A DNA stretch of 64,000 nt from Winogradskya humida (GTDB taxonomy: Bacteria; Actinomycetota; Actinomycetes; Mycobacteriales; Micromonosporaceae). Positions 28,495 to 36,899 of this stretch are shown one piece after another. The position numbers were made by a program, and so were the translations under genes. The stretch is taken from positions 1 to 64,000 of the forward strand of contig NZ_BOMN01000142.1 in NCBI RefSeq assembly GCF_016862215.1, given 5' to 3'. The notes below the pieces were generated by a model, which saw only the letters and a list, made by a program, of their open reading frames with translations, was not told the origin of the DNA and ran no database searches. Positions within the stretch are counted from its first letter, which is position 1; each line of letters opens with the position of its first letter.

Positions 28495-28988
28495 CTGGGC
28501 AGGCCGTCGCGGAGCAGCGGGAACAACCGGTCAGGTTCGGTGAGTACTCCCCCGCCGTCGTGCGGCCACATCCGTCGATCGCTGAAGGCGATGCCGAAGT
28601 AGATCCTGCGGGGCTCATAGTCCCAGGTTGGATCAACCACGACACCGTCCGCGGTGACGCACCAGCCGTGTGCCAACGGCAGCAGCTGTCCCCGGACGTC
28701 TGTGGTGGCGAAGCCTTCGGCATACGTCAGGCCGTCGTCGGCGTAGGTGACTGCGGTGGAGGCGGCGTTGCCGTAGCACAGCCGATCCGGCAGCTTCGGC
28801 ACCGCAACAGGCGGCGGCGCCGTGACGAAGAAGGCGCCGTGCGCGTCGAGCAGGTGGTAGACGGAACCGAACACCCAGCCGGGTGGGCAGGCGTTGACTT
28901 CCATGACGGTGGCGCAGCCGCGAACATAGTCGAGCAGCACACGGTGAGCCGGGCTCAGGCCGGCGGCGCGTAGCTGTTCCAACGTCAT
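28491..28988 (-). CDS. Uncharacterised protein with Cys-His-Asp pattern (165 aa)
   Basis: Three conserved-looking patches stand out: RLCYGNAASTA, LPLAHGWCVTADG and VVDPTWDYEPRRIYFGIAF. Spacing of Cys, His and Asp in these resembles the papain/transglutaminase-type triad (C-YGN, H-GWC, D-PTW), so a cysteine hydrolase fold is possible but unproven. ATG at 28988 is chosen because it begins a regular helix (MTLEQLRAAGLSPAHRVLL); an upstream in-frame start adds a Cys-rich stretch that looks unnatural. No operon partner. Confidence 0.6.
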   Translation of the reverse strand: MTLEQLRAAGLSPAHRVLLDYVRGCATVMEVNACPPGWVFGSVYHLLDAHGAFFVTAPPPVAVPKLPDRLCYGNAASTAVTYADDGLTYAEGFATTDVRGQLLPLAHGWCVTADGVVVDPTWDYEPRRIYFGIAFSDRRMWPHDGGGVLTEPDRLFPLLRDGLPS

Positions 28989-29084
28989 TGCCGTCGTGTC
29001 CCTCCCGAACGTCTCAGTGCATGGTAGAACGCAGCACACCGTTGCCGTGCCCCTTCTCGGGGCCGCCCAGCTGTGGTGACATCA

Positions 29085-29643
29085 GGGCCGAGCTCCTGGG
29101 CCAGGTCCGGAGTTCGGTTGACGCGGAGGGCGACGAATGGCTCAGCTGGAAAGCGTTACCGAACGCCCTGGCGCGGGAGTTCCTGCGGCGAGCCGGTGGA
29201 TCCAGGATCATTCCGGCCGTTGCTGGCGATCATGGTGGGCTGGCGGTGACCATCGCCGGGCCGCGGGGCCCGGTCTTCGTCAAAGGCTCCTCGTCGCAGC
29301 CGGGTGACGGGTGCTTCGCTACGAGTTGCAGGCGAGCCGGGCCGCCAACCAGCGATACGCACCGGCGGCGTTGGGGGACCTTGAGGCGGACGGCTGGCTG
29401 GTGGTGGCATTCGAGCGTTACGACGGCCGCACGCGGATCTGTCACCAGGTAGTCCCGATCTCGACCTGCTCGGCGAGCCCTGCACGAGCGGTCCGGCACA
29501 CTCGCGGCCGCCGGGTCGTGGTTCAGCCCGCACGCCCGGCTCGGATTCGACCATCCGGCGATGCACAGTGACACCCTTGTGCCTAGCGTCCTCGATGCGG
29601 CCAGGCTGATCGTGACCGCCGCCTGGCTGCGCATCGTGGACTG
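29085..29643 (+). pseudogene. Aminoglycoside phosphotransferase-like pseudogene
   Basis: Pieces of a kinase-fold phosphotransferase appear in order but in different frames: WLSWKALPNALAREFLRRAG and GPVFVKGSSSQ (the FVKG strand carries the ATP-binding Lys), then DLEADGWLVVAFERYDGR, then HADLSPGSPDLDLL, the usual continuation in actinobacterial members, then GFDHPAMHSDTLVPSVLDAA ending at a TGA near 29643. At least three frameshifts separate them. No catalytic HGD loop is readable. Confidence 0.6.
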
Positions 29644-29741
29644 AGCGTCTTGACGGTGTCGGTGCTCAACACCAGCATGCGGCAAGCCCCCTCGTCGTCG
29701 AAGCCGTCGGCGAGGAATACGAGGACTTCGTGTTTCGCCGC

Positions 29742-30314
29742 CTAGATGCCTGCCGTAGCGATATTCACATCGGGTATTCGAGTTGCCCTGCGGGTGAGTG
29801 CGACGATCTGGTATCCGCTGTGTTCGCGTTCGCGGACGACGTGCCAGCCTTGGACGTCGCGGTAGTAGCGGACGAGGTCGGGTACGAAGGTGCCTCGGCG
29901 TACCCATGTCCTGCCGGTTCGTGCTGCGTGGTCGAGTACCCACCAGGCCAGCCGGCAGCCCAGCTGCTGTCGGGCGAATCGGGGGTCGGTGACGGTTCCG
30001 GTCATGAACAGTGCGGGCTCGGCGCGTTCGGCTGCGGTCCACAGCCATTCGGGGGACTCGGTGAGCAGGGTGGTGCAGCCGATGACTTCGTCGCCGCCGG
30101 TGAGTACCCATACGGGTATGTCGGGGTGCGCGGCTTGACCGGCGAGGTCGTCAGCCACCTCTTCCCAGTCAGGTTGATCATGTTCTCGCATCCATACGGA
30201 GCGAGCGCGGATCAGAGCTGCGATCGCTGGCACGTCATCGCGCCCGGCGGGTCGCATCAAGAGTGGAGGCGCAGGCTGTTTCACCTGGGAATTCGTTGCG
30301 GTTAGGTCAGCCAC
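29742..30314 (-). CDS. GNAT-family N-acetyltransferase
   Basis: The protein (190 residues) shows the GNAT core: MRPAGRDDVPAIAALIRARS at the start, a central acetyl-CoA binding segment ARQQLGCRLAWWVLDHAA (Q/RxxGxG/A-like, slightly degenerate) and a C-terminal YYRDVQGWHVVR strand. Acceptor unknown. It lies 10 bases after the stop of the asparagine-synthetase-like gene, so it is the third gene of the peptide-ligase-acetyltransferase operon, which suggests that it acetylates the peptide product or the immunity target. GTG start at 30314. Confidence 0.82.
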   Translation of the reverse strand: MADLTATNSQVKQPAPPLLMRPAGRDDVPAIAALIRARSVWMREHDQPDWEEVADDLAGQAAHPDIPVWVLTGGDEVIGCTTLLTESPEWLWTAAERAEPALFMTGTVTDPRFARQQLGCRLAWWVLDHAARTGRTWVRRGTFVPDLVRYYRDVQGWHVVREREHSGYQIVALTRRATRIPDVNIATAGI

Positions 30315-30324
30315 TCAATCCACC

Positions 30325-31884
30325 TTAGACCGGGGCCGCCGTGCTGGCAGCTACCGTCGCGGGTGATCTCGCATGGCCGTAGCTGCGCAGGGTGGCCTCG
30401 AGGGACGAGACCCGGCAGATCTCGTGGTCATCGGGTACTGCGGTGCCGGCGTCGATGCCGGCCATGGTGGTGGCGAGCCCGTCGGGGTCGAGGTATCCGT
30501 CTGCGATGAGCGGGGATCCCTCGTCCAGGATTTCCCGTAGGTAGGCCACTCCGTAGCGCCGCAGGCCGAGCCCCATGACCTGTTCGAAGTTTTCTCGCAG
30601 GGGCGGGTCGGTCAGGTACGGGTCGCAGCCGAGTGAGGCGAGACGTGCCCTGTGCAATTGTTTGCGGTGCCGCCACTGGTAGGGCAGCCAGTCCCCGAAT
30701 CGGATCAGCGTCGGGTCGGCCAGCGGGTGTATCGGCCACATCCCTGCTCGCAGCAGTGGTGGGGCGACGCAGGCCATCGCCATCAGGGTCATCTCGTTGA
30801 CCACGGACGCGGATGCGATGGCCGTGTCGGTGTCGTCGAGCAGGTGCAGGGTGCGCGGGCCGAACCAGGTCGCAGCGGGGGTGTCCATGCCGAGGGCGGG
30901 CCGGGACAGTTCGTCGAGGGTGAGCGCGACCATCTCGTCGCCGCCGATCCCGGTGACGACCGTGCGGATGCCGCGCTCGCCCAGGAGAGCGACCAGGCTG
31001 CTCTTGCCCTCGTCGTAGAGTTCGTCGTACGGGGTGATCAGGGCACGGGAGGCGCGCCGGCCGCCGGGCCGCAACGGCAGGTTGTCGATCATGCGGGTGG
31101 TGACGTTCTCGCCGAGGCCGAACAGGTTGATCATGCGTCGGCGCCGGTCCTGCTGCTGCTCGCCGGCGTCACCGACGATCAGCATCGCGGCTGCCGTGAT
31201 CTGACCTGGGTGGCGGGCGCCGAGGGTGGCAGCGACGTTCGCCGAGTCCAGGCCGCCGGACAACTCGACCGCGGTGGTGGCCGGATCGTAGGCGTGCCGG
31301 TCGAGGACCTCGTCGAGTAGCCGCTGGTAGGCGGCTACCGGGTCGGCGTCGGGGTGCAGCTGTCGGGGGCGGCCGTGTGCGGCGGCCAGCGGGTAACACA
31401 GCCGCAGTCCGTGCCGGCTGTACACCGCCCGGGACCGCTCGGTCAGCCAGTTCAGGCCCTCCCACAGGGTCTCGTGGGTGTAGCGGAATCGGCCGGTCAG
31501 CTGCCGGACGAGCTCACGTTCCTGCAACGGCGCCTCACGGACCTGGTCGGCCAGGTCGGCGACGTCCCACGAGCCGTGCAGCACGTTGCCGTGTTCGATC
31601 AGGTAGATCGGGGCGATCCCGTGGGTGCCGGCTTCGAGCCACATGCTGTCGCCGGCGAACTGCACCACGACGAAGTCTCCGGCCCATTGCGGATGGTGTG
31701 GTTGTGCATCCCGGCCGGGGATCCGTTCCCGGACGACCATTGCTGGACTGTCGGGGGTCTGATCGAGCACCTCGAGGGCAGGATGGTCGTAAGGCTCGAT
31801 CCATGACGCGCCGCTCTGCCATTGGCGGCCGGTCCATGTCCACCGGCCGGGGACGTCCTTGGCACGGATGTGCAGCTTCAACAT
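30325..31884 (-). CDS. Asparagine-synthetase-like ATP-dependent amide ligase (candidate peptide cyclase)
   Basis: This 519-residue protein has the asparagine synthase ATP-pyrophosphatase core: VELSGGLDSANVA with the SGGLDS loop at 209-214, VVTGIGGDEM near 316-325 and a later catalytic helix region. The N-terminal glutaminase-like half begins MLKLHIRAKD and lacks the Cys2 nucleophile, so it cannot use glutamine. That combination is typical of lasso-peptide cyclases and beta-lactam synthetases, which activate a side-chain carboxylate by adenylation and close an amide. A 52-residue peptide gene lies 83 bases upstream. ATG at 31884. Confidence 0.85.
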   Translation of the reverse strand: MLKLHIRAKDVPGRWTWTGRQWQSGASWIEPYDHPALEVLDQTPDSPAMVVRERIPGRDAQPHHPQWAGDFVVVQFAGDSMWLEAGTHGIAPIYLIEHGNVLHGSWDVADLADQVREAPLQERELVRQLTGRFRYTHETLWEGLNWLTERSRAVYSRHGLRLCYPLAAAHGRPRQLHPDADPVAAYQRLLDEVLDRHAYDPATTAVELSGGLDSANVAATLGARHPGQITAAAMLIVGDAGEQQQDRRRRMINLFGLGENVTTRMIDNLPLRPGGRRASRALITPYDELYDEGKSSLVALLGERGIRTVVTGIGGDEMVALTLDELSRPALGMDTPAATWFGPRTLHLLDDTDTAIASASVVNEMTLMAMACVAPPLLRAGMWPIHPLADPTLIRFGDWLPYQWRHRKQLHRARLASLGCDPYLTDPPLRENFEQVMGLGLRRYGVAYLREILDEGSPLIADGYLDPDGLATTMAGIDAGTAVPDDHEICRVSSLEATLRSYGHARSPATVAASTAAPV

Positions 31885-31923
31885 CGATTACTCCCGGCGG
31901 ATTCGTTGAAGAGACAAAGGCGG

Positions 31924-31959
31924 GGCCGGGGACGCCCTCGACAACGGACGCCCCCGGCC
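31924..31959 (-). terminator. Hairpin between peptide gene and ligase gene
   Basis: GGCCGGGG (31924-31931) pairs with CCCCGGCC (31952-31959), extended inward to about 14 bp with two wobble pairs and an 8-base loop. It lies 8 bases after the peptide stop. In peptide operons a partial terminator here raises precursor over enzyme; that role is inferred. Confidence 0.6.
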
Positions 31960-31967
31960 GGCGTGGA

Positions 31968-32126
31968 TCAGGTGATGATCTCGTCCCGCTGGTTGGCGGT
32001 GTCGGAACTGCCCGACTTCTTCTTGTAGCCACTGCGTTCCGCCGCCGATGGAATCTCCAGCGTCTCCGGGCTGGCGAACAGCGGGGCGGGCTGCTGCGAC
32101 AGGTCGTGCTCGATGTCGTCGGTCAT
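31968..32126 (-). CDS. Candidate RiPP precursor peptide (52 aa)
   Basis: ATG at 32126 is preceded by AAGGAG with 6-base spacing. The peptide starts MTDDIEHDLSQQPAPLFASP, continues ETLEIPSAAERSGYKKKSG and ends SSDTANQRDEIIT. It is acidic at the front, with a proline-spaced middle and a polar, basic-then-acidic tail, as in leader-core precursors. The ligase 83 bases downstream could join a Lys or the core N-terminus to an Asp or Glu of the tail. It lacks the lasso leader pattern (Tyr-x2-Pro-x-Leu...Thr at -2), and no lasso B1/B2 genes are present. It is too short for automatic calling. Confidence 0.65.
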   Translation of the reverse strand: MTDDIEHDLSQQPAPLFASPETLEIPSAAERSGYKKKSGSSDTANQRDEIIT

Positions 32127-32371
32127 GGCCTTCTCCTTCGGTTCGAATGTCTACCAAGCGGCTCCGCGGGCCGATTCCCACTAAAGCCCTGCGATGCAGA
32201 GGAGGCCATGTCATGTGGTCGGTGTCTGTTTGTCACCGGTTGTCCATGACCATCTCGGCAGCCCGGCGCTACCCCAGGTGTAGCCCCCGCGTGGCCGAGC
32301 GCCTCGAACGCCGTCGACGACCGGTGATTCAGCGACTACTCTTTGCTTTCGCTGAGGAGGGGGAGGAAGCT
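32127..32371. promoter_or_regulatory. Divergent promoter region of the peptide locus
   Basis: These 245 bases separate the leftward peptide gene from the rightward XRE regulator, so both promoters, and probably the regulator's operator, lie here. I cannot point to a specific operator by eye. Confidence 0.45.
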
Positions 32372-33193
32372 GTGGCTCCCAGCCGGAGACTCCTGGTGTC
32401 ACCACTTCGTATGGCCCGGCGGACTATCCCCGCCACCCTCGAAGCTGTATGCGCCGACCTGGACCACGCCGCACTCACCGGTTCCAGCGGAGTCACCCCG
32501 GCCATGCTCTCCGGCTGGGAACTCGGCCGGCACGTCACCAGCATCAAATACCGCAAGATGCTCAGCGACTACTACGGCCGACCTATCGACGATCTGTTCA
32601 GCCACCAGGACCACGCGCTGACCTCGGTCGCAGAAACACCTCGGCTCCTGGCCGGTCCACGGCAACTGTGGAACGCCATGATCGACGTCGTCGAGTCCGC
32701 TCAAGTCTGCCTGGCCGTCGTCGGCTCCCGCTCCCGGCACAACGACTACCTCACAAAAATTGAGAAGTCGCTCGCCGGTAACCCCGAGCTGGTGCATTAC
32801 CGCATCCTGTTCGGCCCGCCCCGCAACCAAATCCTCAAGGACCACCTGCTGCGACTCACCCAGATCCGCGACCCGGCCGACCGCAGCACCGGCATCCAAA
32901 CCCTGCACATCGGCATCATCGACGACCCCGCCGTCCCGGAACGGTTCTACTGCGCCGGCGACACCGGCGCGGTCACCCCGATCCCCTCGTTGACGTCATC
33001 GGAAGCCTTCGACTCCGGCGTATTGTTCGAGTCCGAGGTTTCCGCCCGCCTGGTAGACCACACCCGGCAGCTGTACGCCGCCGCCCGCAAGATCGAAGAT
33101 CCCCATCAGCTGGCCGAGTTGCCGGTGCTGCGCCATCACGGCCGGGCCCGGCTTGACCCAGAAGGGACCCGCCCGTGGCCACCGCGGAGATAG
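32372..33193 (+). CDS. XRE-type helix-turn-helix regulator with large C-terminal domain
   Basis: The N-terminal domain contains LEAVCADLDHAALTG and SSGVTPAMLSGWELGRHVTS, the XRE helix-turn-helix with recognition helix SGVTPAMLSGWE, then YRKMLSDYYGRPIDDLF. The C-terminal ~180 residues (ESAQVCLAVVGSRSRHNDYL, VHYRILFGPPRNQILKDHLL) form an alpha/beta domain common in actinobacterial XRE proteins. GTG at 32372 is chosen because GGGAGGAA lies 6 bases upstream; the frame stays open to 32048, but that would overlap the divergent peptide gene. It overlaps the M20 gene by 19 bases and likely regulates the divergent peptide operon. Confidence 0.8.
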   Translation: MAPSRRLLVSPLRMARRTIPATLEAVCADLDHAALTGSSGVTPAMLSGWELGRHVTSIKYRKMLSDYYGRPIDDLFSHQDHALTSVAETPRLLAGPRQLWNAMIDVVESAQVCLAVVGSRSRHNDYLTKIEKSLAGNPELVHYRILFGPPRNQILKDHLLRLTQIRDPADRSTGIQTLHIGIIDDPAVPERFYCAGDTGAVTPIPSLTSSEAFDSGVLFESEVSARLVDHTRQLYAAARKIEDPHQLAELPVLRHHGRARLDPEGTRPWPPRR

Positions 33194-34389
33194 GCAACCG
33201 GTCCGCTGTTCTCGCCGCCGCCCGTCACGATGCCGCAGGGGTACTCGAGCTCACTCGTGGACTCGTGGCCGTGCCCAGTCGCGGCGGCATCGACGACTAC
33301 GGCCCGATTGTGGACCTGCTGACCGGGTGGCTACGGTCGCGCCAACTCGACCCGCGTGTGCTGTATGCCGACGACGGCACCGCGATCGCCGTGGTCTGCG
33401 AGATCACCGGCGAGCACCCCGGCCCGCGTCTCGTCCTCGACGCCTGCCTCGACACCGCCCCGTTCGGCGACCTCACCGCCTGGACCCATCCGCCCACTAC
33501 TCCCGTCGAACATGACGGATGGCTCTACGGCCGCGGCACCGCCGACTCCAAAGTCGCCGTCGCGACCTTCTGCCACCTCGTAGCCCAGATAGCCGCCACC
33601 CAGCGTCACCTGATCCATGGCCGTCTGGTGCTTCTTTTCGACCTGGACGAGCACACCGGAACGTTCGGCGGAGCGAAGAGCTACTTCGAGGGCTCGGACG
33701 CCCCCACCGATGTAGCCGGCGTGATGATCGGTTACCCAGGCGTTACGAAACTCGTCGTCGGCGGGCGCGGTGTCCACCGTGTCCAGCTATACGTGCACGG
33801 CGTGAGCTCTCACTCCGGCGGCCGTCACCGCACCCCGAACGCCATCGCCAAGGCCGCCCAACTCGTCCAGGCACTGACCGGCGAACGACTCGAGGGAACC
33901 GACGAGCGTTTCCCGATGGGACCCGCCATCACGGTCACCGCTATCGACGGAGGACAGGGCTACTCCGTCACCCCCGACCTGTGCACCGTCAACGTCGACA
34001 TCCGCACCACCGGCACCTTCAGCGACCACGACGCCCGCCAGCTGCTCAAACGGGTCATCGCCGGCATCGATGGAGACTGGCCGGCCACCCGGGCCACCAC
34101 CATCAACACCGTGACCAGCTGGCCGCCGTACGCCCTGCCCGACAATCACCCGCTGCCCACAGCCCTGCTTAGCGCCACCTCCGACCTCGGCCTGACCGTG
34201 CAAACCAAGGTCGCCGGACCATCCAACATCGGCTGCTACCTCGCAGGACACGGCGTACCAGCCACCGCCGGCTTCGGCGTCAACTACACCGGCCTGCACA
34301 GCACCGACGAACGCATCGAAATCGCCGGAATCCCCCTGGTACAAGCCGCCTACCACACCGCCGTCCTCACATTCCTAACCTCCACGTAG
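33175..34389 (+). CDS. M20-family peptidase with substituted metal ligands
   Basis: M20 enzymes are two-metal amidohydrolases. The fold is clear: LVLDACLDTAPFGD, LYGRGTADSKVA, LLFDLDEHTGTFGGAK and the late GLHSTDERIEI. Compared with the family, the first ligand His (normally GHxD) is Cys and the second of the Glu-Glu pair is His (DEH for DEE), while both Asp, the catalytic Glu and the late His remain. The enzyme may therefore bind a different metal or act as a binding protein. GTG at 33175 inside the end of the XRE gene indicates cotranscription. A role in leader removal or product turnover is speculation. Confidence 0.82.
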   Translation: MATAEIGNRSAVLAAARHDAAGVLELTRGLVAVPSRGGIDDYGPIVDLLTGWLRSRQLDPRVLYADDGTAIAVVCEITGEHPGPRLVLDACLDTAPFGDLTAWTHPPTTPVEHDGWLYGRGTADSKVAVATFCHLVAQIAATQRHLIHGRLVLLFDLDEHTGTFGGAKSYFEGSDAPTDVAGVMIGYPGVTKLVVGGRGVHRVQLYVHGVSSHSGGRHRTPNAIAKAAQLVQALTGERLEGTDERFPMGPAITVTAIDGGQGYSVTPDLCTVNVDIRTTGTFSDHDARQLLKRVIAGIDGDWPATRATTINTVTSWPPYALPDNHPLPTALLSATSDLGLTVQTKVAGPSNIGCYLAGHGVPATAGFGVNYTGLHSTDERIEIAGIPLVQAAYHTAVLTFLTST

Positions 34390-34643
34390 CCCTGTTCCGG
34401 CGGACTGCACTGCAACTCATTTGGTCGGATGGCAGCCGACGGTGGATCGAGTGGGTACCTCCCAGCCGAGCGCTGCGCCAGACGCTCCGCGCTAGAACGG
34501 CTACGTCTACATCAGGGTGGCCGAGGAGCGCGCGGCAGCCGTCGTGTCCGCCGAACTGCGGATTCGAGCACTCCCGCGGCAGATGAAGATGCCGTTAACG
34601 TGTTGGCTGGCTCATGCGGTTTGCTGCTGGCTACGGTTCGTAG

Positions 34644-35360
34644 ATGATTGTATGGGTAGCGTCGTTTCCTCGTTCCGGTAACACCTTTCTGCGGATCGTT
34701 CTTCACCGGCTGTATGGCGTCAGAACCTCGACTGTCTATGACGTCGACGGTGTTGCTGAGCGTCTCGGGAAGGATCTGATCGGGTTCACTGATCGCCCGG
34801 GAAGCCTTCCTGAAATGCGTGCCGCCGACGAGCCGCACTTCGTCAAGACCCACCGGCTGCGGGATGTCGAGGTCGACGAGGAAGATCGTGCGATATGCCT
34901 GGTGCGAGACGGCCGCGACGCTCTGGTCTCGTGGGCTCGCCAAGCGAGCGAGGAAGACCCGAACACCTATGAGGACGAACTACGGTCAAAGATCCGGCGA
35001 GTGAGTACGGGCGGGACCGGCAGTTGGGGAACCAACGTTCTCAGCTGGCTACGGCCGTCGGTGCCGCATCGTGTCGTCCTGCGATACGAGGACCTGATCC
35101 GGGACCCGCATGCGACGGTAACTCCGATCATCGCCACGGTGGCCCCCGCGCTTGGTCTGCGGCCGGAGGCTGCCATTCCCTCTCTCGACGAGCTACGAGG
35201 GCACGACGACCTGTTCTTCCGCCGAGGTCGTACCGGCAGCCATCAGGACGAAATGCGCACCGAGTTGCACCAGCTCTTCTGGTCGCGGATCGACAACCAG
35301 GCGGCGATGGCCCTACTCGGGTACCCCAAGCCCCACGATGATCAAGTCCCGCAATCCTGA
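34644..35360 (+). CDS. PAPS-dependent sulfotransferase family protein
   Basis: The N-terminus carries the 5'-phosphosulfate loop (WVASFPRSGNTFLRIVLHRL) and a 3'-phosphate binding segment (ICLVRDGRDALVSWARQ), so this should transfer sulfate from PAPS to an alcohol or amine. At 238 residues it is the short form seen in actinobacterial natural-product and glycolipid loci. It lies 254 bases after the M20 gene in the same direction; membership in the peptide locus is possible but unproven. ATG at 34644. The preceding 34390-34643 shows only ambiguous protein-like sequence. Confidence 0.85.
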   Translation: MIVWVASFPRSGNTFLRIVLHRLYGVRTSTVYDVDGVAERLGKDLIGFTDRPGSLPEMRAADEPHFVKTHRLRDVEVDEEDRAICLVRDGRDALVSWARQASEEDPNTYEDELRSKIRRVSTGGTGSWGTNVLSWLRPSVPHRVVLRYEDLIRDPHATVTPIIATVAPALGLRPEAAIPSLDELRGHDDLFFRRGRTGSHQDEMRTELHQLFWSRIDNQAAMALLGYPKPHDDQVPQS

Positions 35361-35629
35361 CGGTGCAAGCGAATCGCGGCAGAGCAGTGCGTCATGATAC
35401 AGATCGATATCGCGTCATTCTTTGGGGTGACTAGGCGCCAAACGCGTCGAGATCAACTGTGCTAAGTGTCGAAGGAGACGGCACCGTTTCAAACGCCGTC
35501 CACCAGGAGAAGCGACCCACATCCAGGTAGTGCTTGTAGCAACTTGGCACCTCACAGCATGGGTCAGCGGCAGCAAACGGGAACATCGCGAGAGGCGGAG
35601 ATGTCGTACGTCGCGGATAGTCTGCCGCT

Positions 35630-36388
35630 ATGAAACGTCAATCAAGAATTCCGCGCGTGCCGCGGCGAGGCGTCGCTCAAGCGGTAACCACCGGGCCCTC
35701 CTGGCGTGACCGGCGTTACCCGGCTTGCTGGGACTGGTCGCATACCCTTGCCATACCGCGCCTTGCTGGCGAGCCGTATGACGATGCTCTATGGCGCCAA
35801 ACACGCTTCCTGGAACGCTGGCAAGATGGGCGGTGCGCGATTTGCGGCCTAAAGGCAGGCGGATCTGCATTTCGTCACGGGCTTGTCGAGGACCACGATC
35901 ATGACTCTGGCTACGTCCGAGGCCTTCTTTGCTCGCGTTGCAACCTAGCCGAAGGGTCTTCACACCGTCCGATCTTCGAGGGATACCGGCAGCGGCATCC
36001 AACCAAGATTCTTAGACTACAACTTCCCTATTTCGCCCTCTTCTCTCGCGAGGGGATATTCGGAAGGGGCGAGGTCCGGGAAGCATGGGCGAAGATCGTG
36101 ATCGAATCTGGTTTCCATGCCGACGTGGGCGAGTTCGATGAATATGCCCTTGGCACTCTGAGTGAGACTCGCGTGGCTCCGCCAGAGGGCGCCAGGCCGT
36201 GGATCCATCTACTGGAATGTCTTGCTGACCGGCTTAATCACGGCGAGGTGGGCCGCATGCACCTGCACACCGAAGCCTTGTGGCTTGCACTGCGCGATGC
36301 GACGTCAGCCGTGGAACAGCATCTCCAGAAAGATCCGCCGGACTGGGTGCCCAGACGCACGATCGGTCCGTGGGACTACCTCCGGTAA
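35630..36388 (+). CDS. Endonuclease VII-like HNH protein
   Basis: The central motif CAICGLKAGG, then HGLVEDHDHDSGYVRGLLCSRCN, is the zinc-binding beta-beta-alpha metal site of recombination endonuclease VII: CxxC, DHDH and CxxCN. The first ~65 residues and the ~130-residue C-terminal part are not familiar. Phage T4 endonuclease VII resolves branched DNA; chromosomal homologues often belong to phages or restriction-like systems. ATG at 35630. It is isolated, with 270 gene-free bases before it and relics after it. Confidence 0.85.
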   Translation: MKRQSRIPRVPRRGVAQAVTTGPSWRDRRYPACWDWSHTLAIPRLAGEPYDDALWRQTRFLERWQDGRCAICGLKAGGSAFRHGLVEDHDHDSGYVRGLLCSRCNLAEGSSHRPIFEGYRQRHPTKILRLQLPYFALFSREGIFGRGEVREAWAKIVIESGFHADVGEFDEYALGTLSETRVAPPEGARPWIHLLECLADRLNHGEVGRMHLHTEALWLALRDATSAVEQHLQKDPPDWVPRRTIGPWDYLR

Positions 36389-36623
36389 CGGGCAAGACTG
36401 CACCGTCGGAGATGTGATGGCATTAGCCCGTCAACTCGGTGACGGCAAGCGGGATCTCGGGCCGGGCGGCGCTCTAGTTCGCCGGGCCAGGCGGAGCGAT
36501 CGGGTCCGGTGACCTGGTTCTGGTCGAGCTCCCCGCCTGCCGGTGCAGACCGGCGGCTTGTTCGCGGCAGATCAGTGCGTTCGGCAGCTAACCGTTCTCC
36601 CTGCCTGGTAGCGAAGCGCCTGC

Positions 36624-36812
36624 TTAGAACGCCTCATACGCTTCGCGCGCGTCGTCACCGATCAGAGGCTTTTGGTTCGAGTAGCGGCCGTCGGTTCCAT
36701 CGAGTTTCGGGCTCGAGACCCAGCACTCTTCCCCGGTGTTGACGTCGTAAAAATTCGCGTCGAAGTCCGCGTCGGCGGTACCAGAGACCCGGCGCAGAGT
36801 TCTCCTATGGAC
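36624..36812 (-). pseudogene. C-terminal fragment of an unknown protein
   Basis: The minus strand reads RVSGTADADFDANFYDVNTG, then ECWVSSPKLDGTDGRYSNQ and DDAREAYEAF before a TAA at 36624-36626. This is strongly protein-like, but the frame is closed upstream by a stop at about 36815 with no start codon. I take it as the tail of a lost gene. The family is not recognised. Confidence 0.45.
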
Positions 36813-36899
36813 TTAAGCCGCCCGCCAGGTTCGAGTGAACTGCACGCAAGCGATCCAGGCCGGGCCACGGTCAGTGTCGTGCCCGGTCTTGCGCTGGAC

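Noticed and set aside
31968-32126. Calling the 52-residue peptide a lasso peptide precursor
   Set aside because: The Tyr-x2-Pro and penultimate-Thr leader signals are missing, no Asp/Glu sits at ring position 7-9 after a convincing Gly1, and no B1/B2 proteins are encoded nearby.
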